Positions 58,351 to 64,000 of a stretch of DNA of 64,000 nt are shown here, piece after piece. The notes under the pieces were generated by a model. The model did not search any database. It had not been told where the DNA came from and saw only the letters and a list, made by a program, of their open reading frames with translations. Location of the stretch: positions 1-64,000 of the forward strand of contig NZ_NESK01000004.1 in assembly GCF_003063415.1 (NCBI RefSeq). The letters run 5' to 3'. Source of the stretch: Limnohabitans sp. 2KL-17. GTDB lineage: Bacteria; Pseudomonadota; Gammaproteobacteria; Burkholderiales; Burkholderiaceae_C. Both the position numbers and the translations under genes were made by a program. Numbering within the stretch: position 1 is the stretch's first letter; each line of letters begins with the position of its first letter.

Positions 58351-60978
58351 ATGTCTCGGTTGACATCCCTCAAAGCGCAGATTAGCCATGAAGTGTTCAA
58401 GCTTTTTGGCACTTACATCACGGGCTTCACGCTGCTGATTATTCTGCTGGCTGTTAATGGCATTAATTTTTATCACCAAGAGGAGTTCAAGCACTGCAAA
58501 GCATTGATCGCCGCCCGGCTGTCGTCAGAAATCAGCGCATCCTTCAAGCTGGCCGACGATTTGGCGCATTCCACGGAAGTATGGACCGGTCTGACCGACT
58601 CTGACGGCCGTGGCAGGTATCTCCTGCCCGTTTTGGCCAAGGCCAACCAAAATAAGCATTCAAAATTTGACTTGCTGGATTACCGCGGCAGATATTTCAT
58701 CCACAGTCAAAACACCAGCAGTCTGCTTTTGGATGCTGTTGCTGGCGTCCAGAAATCCATCAAGACCCGTACAACCCAGCTTGAACTGCTGAAGCTTGAA
58801 GAGGCTGATTACCTGGCTGTCAGCGTGCCGATCACCGCTGACTTCACGGACATCGCCATCGGCTTCGTGTTGCTCCACCTGGATCTGGGCCAAGTCATGT
58901 CCACCCTGGCTTTGCCTGTTGACCTGAAAGTCAATTTCAAGCTCAGCCCCTTTACTGCCAGCCAAGCCGATGCCACTCAACACAGCGAACAATTCCAACT
59001 TAAATGGCGCGCTGCAGGCGAGGACTACACCCTCTATGTTGAACTTCAGCAAAGCTATTTGTCGGCTTTTCTGTTTTTCATGACCGGCTTGTTCATCTCC
59101 CTGACTTGTGGTGGATTGCTTTTTTTGGGACTGAAACGATGGACGCACAATTTTTCTGAAAGCACCACACTGCGACTGGAAAAACTTGTCCAACTGGCCA
59201 CGGACACGGTGCAAGGCCGTAGCGGTAAATCCTTCGTTGACTCCACAGGCGATGAAATATCCAAGGTTTCAAGCGCCCTGCAAAGCATGCTGCAAAAACA
59301 ATTGCTGGCAAACCAGAAGCTGGTGGTTTTCTCAAGGGTTTTTGAGACAGCTGCAGAGGCGATCCTGATCACCAACAAACAAGGCTTGGTCGTTGACGTG
59401 AATACCGCATTGACCAGCATGACCGGGTTTACAAAGGAGGAGCTGGTCAACCGCCCTGCCGGTCGCCTTTACATCAAGGATGCGTCAGGCGCCGATTTTT
59501 CGAGCATTGCCGAAGCCGTTCGCAGACAAGGCTTTTGGAGAGGTGAGAGTTTTTTTATGACAGAACAAAAAATTCAGTTTCCTGTGCAACTTGCCGTATC
59601 GGCTTTGCTCGATGCAGAGGGTAAAACCCAAGGTCACGTTTCGGTATTTTCTGATATCCGGGCCCTTCGAGAAACCGACAAAAAACTGAAGGCACTGCTC
59701 AACGAAGACCCCCTCACCCAATTGCCCAACTACAGGGCTTTTCTAGAATACATTCAGAAAAAATCCGACAGCTGCAGTTACGCCGTGATCTTCATTGATC
59801 TGGACAACTTCAAAACCATCAACGACACCTTTGGCCATGAACAAGGTGACGAGGTCCTTCGGAAAATCGCGCAGCACCTCCAATCAAGATTGCCTGCCGA
59901 GCATTTTTTATGCCGCCGATCGGGCGATGAATTCATTGTCGTCATGGATATCAACAAACCATTGCCTGAATTCAAAAGAAAGTTAAATCGTATTTTTGAA
60001 CCCACCACTGTTTCGCTGCAACAGCTGGGTACCGTTCACGTCTCAGCATCCTTCAGCGTCGGTGTAGCTTTGTACCCTGAGCATTCAAAAACCATCAATG
60101 ACCTCCTGGTCTTTGCAGACACAGCGCTGCTGGTCGCTAAAGAGTCTGGACGCAATCAGATCAAGTGGCTCAATGCACAAATGATGACCGCCACAATGCG
60201 TAAAACCAAGGTGAACAGTAAATTGCTCACAGCCATACGCGAAGGGAAAATTCATCCCCATTACCAGCCCGAGGTGGATTTATTGACTGGAAAAATCATC
60301 GGTTTTGAGGCCCTGGCACGTTGGCGTGACGACGAATTGGGCATTGTCAACCCCGCTGAATTTATTCCCCTGGCCGAGCAATCAGGGGCCATAGACCCCT
60401 TGACCGTGAGCATGTTCAACCAGGTGGTCAAAGACAGCCACGTTATTCGCGCCCATTTCCCGGATGCGGTGATTGCTGTGAACTCATCGCCACAGTTGTT
60501 GTCGGGCAGTCGTCTTTTTTTGATCCTTGAAACGCTGGCGACACTGTCCGAAAAAGCCCTGGATGGTTTTGTTCTGGAAATCACCGAAACAGATTTCGCC
60601 TTGAGCCCTGTGGAGCTTGCCGCTCAACTTGAGGCCATCATGGGCTTGGGCGTTCGCATTGCCATCGATGATTTTGGCAAGTCTTATTCGTCTCTTTCAC
60701 GCTTGGCCAGCATGCCCATTCAGAAATTAAAAATCGACATGTCGTTCACGGCCGGACTGGCGCACCGTGAAAATGGAAAAATCATCTCAGGCATCCTGGC
60801 ATTGGCAAAGTCCATGAATCTTGAAGTCACGGCAGAAGGCATAGAAACCCGTTTTCAGCGTGACACCCTGTTGGCTTTGGGATGCGAAAAAGCCCAAGGT
60901 TATTTCTATTCGAAGCCTATGAAGCTGAAGGATGTGTTGGCATTGCCAAAACATTTAGGCCAATTTGAAAACAGCTGA
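58351..60978 (+). CDS. Membrane PAS-GGDEF-EAL protein (c-di-GMP metabolism)
   Basis: An 875-residue inner-membrane sensor. TM1 is residues 19-41, TM2 about 238-260, enclosing a periplasmic domain of about 196 residues. A PAS domain lies at about 326-440, then GGDEF (445-610) and EAL (625-865). The GGDEF signature reads SGDEF (524-528), with serine for the first glycine, so cyclase activity is uncertain. The EAL domain looks active: E653-A-L, EITET (743-747), DDFG (773-776), KID with K794 and AEGIET (E829). It sits one base after the binding-protein stop, so the periplasmic domain may sense that protein; net output could be phosphodiesterase or dual. Confidence 0.93.
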   Translation: MSRLTSLKAQISHEVFKLFGTYITGFTLLIILLAVNGINFYHQEEFKHCKALIAARLSSEISASFKLADDLAHSTEVWTGLTDSDGRGRYLLPVLAKANQNKHSKFDLLDYRGRYFIHSQNTSSLLLDAVAGVQKSIKTRTTQLELLKLEEADYLAVSVPITADFTDIAIGFVLLHLDLGQVMSTLALPVDLKVNFKLSPFTASQADATQHSEQFQLKWRAAGEDYTLYVELQQSYLSAFLFFMTGLFISLTCGGLLFLGLKRWTHNFSESTTLRLEKLVQLATDTVQGRSGKSFVDSTGDEISKVSSALQSMLQKQLLANQKLVVFSRVFETAAEAILITNKQGLVVDVNTALTSMTGFTKEELVNRPAGRLYIKDASGADFSSIAEAVRRQGFWRGESFFMTEQKIQFPVQLAVSALLDAEGKTQGHVSVFSDIRALRETDKKLKALLNEDPLTQLPNYRAFLEYIQKKSDSCSYAVIFIDLDNFKTINDTFGHEQGDEVLRKIAQHLQSRLPAEHFLCRRSGDEFIVVMDINKPLPEFKRKLNRIFEPTTVSLQQLGTVHVSASFSVGVALYPEHSKTINDLLVFADTALLVAKESGRNQIKWLNAQMMTATMRKTKVNSKLLTAIREGKIHPHYQPEVDLLTGKIIGFEALARWRDDELGIVNPAEFIPLAEQSGAIDPLTVSMFNQVVKDSHVIRAHFPDAVIAVNSSPQLLSGSRLFLILETLATLSEKALDGFVLEITETDFALSPVELAAQLEAIMGLGVRIAIDDFGKSYSSLSRLASMPIQKLKIDMSFTAGLAHRENGKIISGILALAKSMNLEVTAEGIETRFQRDTLLALGCEKAQGYFYSKPMKLKDVLALPKHLGQFENS

Positions 60979-61102
60979 AATAGGTCTTTACTGCCCCTGT
61001 ACATCGGCTGTTTTAAGAGAAAAAAGTCAGCGCAGGCTTTATTCAGCACACCCAACCCGCCAGGCTGCAAGGCTGCAAGGCATCACTTCGGTCAAGTGCA
61101 AC

Positions 61103-61507
61103 TCATCTCGACTGGGCTTTGTTGCCGTAGGGGCAATGGCCAGGGCGCGGCCCGACTTGCGGGTGCAGGCGGCAGGTGTTGGGCCGGTTTTCGTAGACCG
61201 TGCAGCGGCGGGTTTTGGCGTCCAAAAACTGGCAGTCACCACTGGACCGGCGAGACAGACTGAAGATGCTGTTCTTGAAGTTGAAGTGCTCGATCAGGCC
61301 GGCCTTGGACAGACGTTTGGCAATTTGCTTGGGGTCTTCGTGCTCCGCCTCAAAGGCATCGACCAGCCCCAGCCGAACCAGATCCACCAGCTTGACCTCC
61401 ACCGGCATGGTGCAGCAATTGGCCGCACAGCTGTCGCACAGCCCAGCCCGGTAACGGGTCCAGGTGTCGCAACGGTCAACATCAACAACAGCAATGGGGG
61501 ATCTCAT
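61103..61507 (-). CDS. YkgJ-family cysteine cluster protein
   Basis: A 134-residue protein with the family's Cys pattern: CDSCAANCC near residues 24-32, then DCQFLDAKTRRCTVYENRPNTCR (near 91-113) and a final GHCPYG. The cysteines may bind zinc or an iron-sulfur cluster; the function of the family is unknown. The paaZ stop lies 26 bp upstream on the same strand, so it may be read from the paaZ mRNA. Confidence 0.85.
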   Translation of the reverse strand: MRSPIAVVDVDRCDTWTRYRAGLCDSCAANCCTMPVEVKLVDLVRLGLVDAFEAEHEDPKQIAKRLSKAGLIEHFNFKNSIFSLSRRSSGDCQFLDAKTRRCTVYENRPNTCRLHPQVGPRPGHCPYGNKAQSR

Positions 61508-61533
61508 GGGTGCTGATTATCCCCGGATGCGCA

Positions 61534-63579
61534 TCAGCCCTTTTTGGCCACCAGCGTCAAGATGTCGTAGCTGGCCACCACCTCACCGAGTTGGTTGGTC
61601 ACCTCCACATCCCAGGCGACCACGCCCTGGCCCACGCCGTTGGCGTCTTTCTTGTTGCGGTCGATCTTGCGCTTGGCCGTCAGGCGGGCCTGAATGGTGT
61701 CGCCAATGCCCACGGGTTTCACAAAGCGCAGCGTGTCCAGGCCGTAGTTGGCCAGCACCGGACCGGGCGCAGGTGAGACAAACAAACCCGCTGCGGCCGA
61801 CAACACAAAGTAGCCATGGGCAATGCGCTTGCCAAAGGGCGACTCTTTGGCCGCGATCTCGTCGAAGTGCATGTAGAAATAGTCACCCGACAAGCCGCCA
61901 AAGGCCACGATGTCGGCCTCACCCACCGTGCGGCGGTGCGTCAGCAGGCTTTCGCCGATTTGCAGGTCTTCAAAGTGACGACGGAAGGGGTGAACCTCGG
62001 TCTCGATCAGCTGGGCACCGCGCATGTATTCGCCGGTGATGGCGGCGATCATGGTGGGCGAGCCTTGCAAGGCGGTGCGTTGCATCAGGTGCTTGACAGC
62101 GCGCATGCCCCCCAGCTCTTCACCACCACCGGCACGACCAGGACCGCCGTGCTTGAGTTGGGGCAGCGGAGAGCCGTGACCCGTCGACTCCACCGCCGAT
62201 TCACGGTCAAGAATGTGCAGACGCCCGTGCAAGGCGGCAGCGACCGGGATGATGCGCGCAGCGATTTTCGGGTCTTTGGTCACCAGCGTGCCGACCAGAC
62301 TGCCCAGCCCTCTTGCGGCCAGTTGCAGCGCTTCGTCTATGCCGTCATACGGCATGAGCGTGCTGACGGGGCCAAAGGCTTCCACATCGTGCACGCTGTC
62401 GGTTTGCAAAGGCTTTTGGCACAGCAGCAGTGTGGGCTGGAAGAAGGCACCGCCTTCCACGCCCTGCCCCACCGGCTTGAAATCTGCCCCCCCACCAAAC
62501 ACCAGCTCGGCGCTTTGGCGCAGCAAGGCCACGCGCTCGGCCACATCGGCTTGCTGCGCGTGCGAGGCCAGCGCCCCCATCTTTACGCCCTCTACGGACG
62601 GATCGCCCACCACCACTTTGGCCAGACGGGCCTTGAGTTTTTCGGCCACAGCGTCCAGGTGCTGGCGCGGCACGATGGCGCGGCGAATCGCCGTGCACTT
62701 CTGCCCCGCCTTGACGGTCATCTCGCGCGCGACTTCTTTCACGAACAAATCAAACTCTTCGTCGTCAGGCGTCACGTCCGGGCCGAGGATGGCGCAGTTC
62801 AGCGAATCGGCTTCGGCGTTGAAGGGGATGCTGTGTTTGACCACATTGGGGTGCACGCGCAGCATGGCGGCGGTGTCGGCCGAGCCGGTGAAGGTGACCA
62901 CGTCTTGGCCGTTCAGGCGGTCCAGCAAATCACCCGTGGAGCCGATCACCAGTTGCAAGGCACCGGCAGGCAGGATGCCCGATTGCTCGACCAAGCGCAC
63001 CATGGCTTCGGTCAGGTAGCTGGTGGACGAAGCCGGCTTGCCGATGCAAGGCATGCCCGCCAAAAAGCTGGGCGCGAACTTTTCGAGCAGACCCCAGATG
63101 GGGAAGTTGAAGGCATTGATGTGCACCGCAATGCCGCCTCGCGGCACCAAGATGTGTGTGCCCGCAAAGCCCCCCTTCTTGCCCAGCGGAAATGCCGGGC
63201 CTTCGTGGATCAGGTTGCCGCTGGGCAACTCGTTGCTGCCCATGCCCGCATAGGCAAACAAGGTGCCTGCGCCGCCTTCGATGTCGACCCAGCTGTCGGC
63301 ACGGGTCGCGCCGGTATGGGCCGAGATGGCGTACAGCGCTTCTTTGTGCTCGCCCAGGTACTTGGCCAGGGCTTTGAGGCGTGCGGCACGCTCTTGAAAA
63401 TCGAGCTTGAGCAAATTGGGCAGGCCCACGCTGCGGGCGTGGTGCACAGCATCGCCAAAGTCGATGGCCTCGGCATGGGTCTGGTAAACGGTCTGGCCGT
63501 TGATGGCGCTGCGCAGGGCTTGCGCGCTTTGCTGGCCGATCCACTGGCCACCGATAAAACTTTGCAGGACTTGGGACAT
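61534..63579 (-). CDS. paaZ: PaaZ: oxepin-CoA hydrolase / 3-oxo-5,6-dehydrosuberyl-CoA semialdehyde dehydrogenase
   Basis: A 681-residue bifunctional enzyme of aerobic phenylacetate degradation. The N-terminal ALDH domain (to about residue 510) has FNAEADSLN (E256) and the nucleophile C295 in [11 protein letters not shown]. The C-terminal MaoC-type hydratase domain (about 535-675) has [23 protein letters not shown]. Together they open the oxepin ring and oxidise the aldehyde. No other paa genes are in the window. It is divergent from a hydroxybenzoate hydroxylase-like gene, so an aromatic catabolic region probably continues to the right. Confidence 0.95.
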   Translation of the reverse strand: MSQVLQSFIGGQWIGQQSAQALRSAINGQTVYQTHAEAIDFGDAVHHARSVGLPNLLKLDFQERAARLKALAKYLGEHKEALYAISAHTGATRADSWVDIEGGAGTLFAYAGMGSNELPSGNLIHEGPAFPLGKKGGFAGTHILVPRGGIAVHINAFNFPIWGLLEKFAPSFLAGMPCIGKPASSTSYLTEAMVRLVEQSGILPAGALQLVIGSTGDLLDRLNGQDVVTFTGSADTAAMLRVHPNVVKHSIPFNAEADSLNCAILGPDVTPDDEEFDLFVKEVAREMTVKAGQKCTAIRRAIVPRQHLDAVAEKLKARLAKVVVGDPSVEGVKMGALASHAQQADVAERVALLRQSAELVFGGGADFKPVGQGVEGGAFFQPTLLLCQKPLQTDSVHDVEAFGPVSTLMPYDGIDEALQLAARGLGSLVGTLVTKDPKIAARIIPVAAALHGRLHILDRESAVESTGHGSPLPQLKHGGPGRAGGGEELGGMRAVKHLMQRTALQGSPTMIAAITGEYMRGAQLIETEVHPFRRHFEDLQIGESLLTHRRTVGEADIVAFGGLSGDYFYMHFDEIAAKESPFGKRIAHGYFVLSAAAGLFVSPAPGPVLANYGLDTLRFVKPVGIGDTIQARLTAKRKIDRNKKDANGVGQGVVAWDVEVTNQLGEVVASYDILTLVAKKG

Positions 63580-63690
63580 GGGAAGACGCTTTCTGTGAGG
63601 TTCAAACCCGGTCTACACCAATTAACCAACCGGGCGGTCGGGGAATTTTAGTCGGTTTGCACGCTCTGTGAACCCGACATGGCAAAGGGG

Positions 63691-63719
63691 TTTGCGAAAT
63701 TGATAAGCATGCATATAAT
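63691..63719 (+). promoter_or_regulatory. Probable promoter of the aromatic monooxygenase gene
   Basis: TTTGCG (63691-63696) and TATAAT (63714-63719) are 17 bp apart in the divergent region before the monooxygenase start, 37 bp upstream of the ATG. Confidence 0.6.
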
Positions 63720-63756
63720 ATCTCAAGATTCGTCACATTCACTTGCTGGAGATGCC

Positions 63757-64000
63757 ATGAGCACTGCACAAAACCCCCTTCCTGTGATCGTTGCCGGCGG
63801 CGGCATTGGCGGCCTGGCTGCGGCTTTGGCGCTGGTGCGCCAGGGCTTTCGGGTCACCGTGCTGGAGCAAGCGCCCCAGATCGGCGAGATCGGTGCGGGC
63901 ATCCAAATTGGACCGAATGGGTTTCATGCGTTTGACGCTTTGGGCGTCGGTGACAAAGCCCGTGGCCGCGCCGTGTACACCGATTTCATGGTCATGCACG
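63757..64000 (+). CDS. FAD-dependent aromatic monooxygenase, likely 3-hydroxybenzoate 6-hydroxylase, truncated by the window end
   Basis: The first 81 residues are visible and the frame is open to the end. The FAD motif VIVAGGGIGGLAAALALVRQGFRVTVLEQ (residues 10-38) is followed by GEIGAGIQIGPNGFHAFDALG and DKARGRAVYTDFMVMH. That last stretch resembles 3-hydroxybenzoate 6-hydroxylases and salicylate hydroxylase-like enzymes, which hydroxylate aromatic acids to gentisate or catechol. The start at 63757 has a GGAG site eight bases upstream. Substrate assignment is tentative. Confidence 0.75.
   Translation, partial: MSTAQNPLPVIVAGGGIGGLAAALALVRQGFRVTVLEQAPQIGEIGAGIQIGPNGFHAFDALGVGDKARGRAVYTDFMVMH

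Noticed and set aside
61060-61084. Short GGCTGCAA direct repeat as a mobile-element footprint
   Set aside because: Two 8-base copies are too short to separate from chance, and no element is attached.
61816-63651. Plus-strand open frame of 611 codons opposite paaZ
   Set aside because: PaaZ motifs on the minus strand are unmistakable; the plus-strand frame is its shadow.

Overview
The window looks like chromosomal DNA of a betaproteobacterium of the order Burkholderiales, most likely family Comamonadaceae (Limnohabitans/Rhodoferax-like). This is an inference from gene content: a recC-recB-recD operon, rpsU-yqeY close to an rpoD with a long Lys/Ala/Pro N-terminus, a TAXI-type TRAP transporter, PaaZ, and many conserved Burkholderiales hypotheticals. 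Coding is dense and GC-rich, operons are tightly packed with many ATGA-type stop/start overlaps, and I saw no rRNA, tRNA, CRISPR array, intact prophage or intact transposase.

Layout. 1-1.3 kb: a C-terminally broken aminotransferase and a small secreted protein. 1.3-10.8 kb: recC, recB and recD on the minus strand. 11.1-12.2 kb: a small accessory scar with the first 53 codons of a BPTD_3080-type restriction endonuclease followed by dinD. 12.4-16.8 kb: an FCD-type GntR regulator divergent from a four-gene catabolic operon (SDR, lambda-crystallin-type dehydrogenase, BKACE/DUF849, SDR); the dehydrogenase start is out of frame at an A7 tract. 16.9-19.6 kb: TPR protein plus HupE-like membrane protein, then a small secreted peptide with a strong terminator. 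19.8-23.7 kb: flavin reductase, SDR, EamA transporter, an unknown protein beside a cysteine-free glutaredoxin-like protein, and a membrane-anchored Mrr-like protein. 23.8-27.1 kb: TAXI-TRAP transporter with a hairpin-rich 30-bp tandem repeat between its genes. 27.3-33.2 kb: DadA-like oxidase, DUF2805, a Stealth phosphotransferase, the SOS nuclease Cho with a LexA box, an MBL hydrolase and a transglutaminase-like protein with a partner. 33.2-38.0 kb: a compact Csu-type (spore coat U) chaperone-usher pilus operon with 12-bp iterons upstream. 38.1-42.3 kb: C45 acyltransferase, MlrC/M81 peptidase and an MFS transporter. 42.4-49.6 kb: PsiF-like protein, thermonuclease, ABC binding protein, tsaD, a ModA-like protein, ybiB, cobA and an HI0933-type flavoprotein.

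49.7-56.3 kb is the core-function block: rpsU, yqeY, pmbA, darP, mog and rpoD, with dnaG absent from its frequent position. 56.4-61.0 kb holds a compact three-gene operon: a Crp/Fnr-type regulator, a periplasmic ABC-type binding protein without transporter genes, and a membrane PAS-GGDEF-EAL protein. I think this is the best candidate for an undescribed signalling system, in which a periplasmic binding protein would feed a c-di-GMP enzyme. The window ends with ykgJ and paaZ (phenylacetate catabolism), divergent from a truncated 3-hydroxybenzoate 6-hydroxylase-like flavoprotein monooxygenase.

All family names come from reading the translations; no database search was run. Starts were chosen from ATG/GTG position, overlap with the upstream stop, ribosome-binding sites and where homology should begin.
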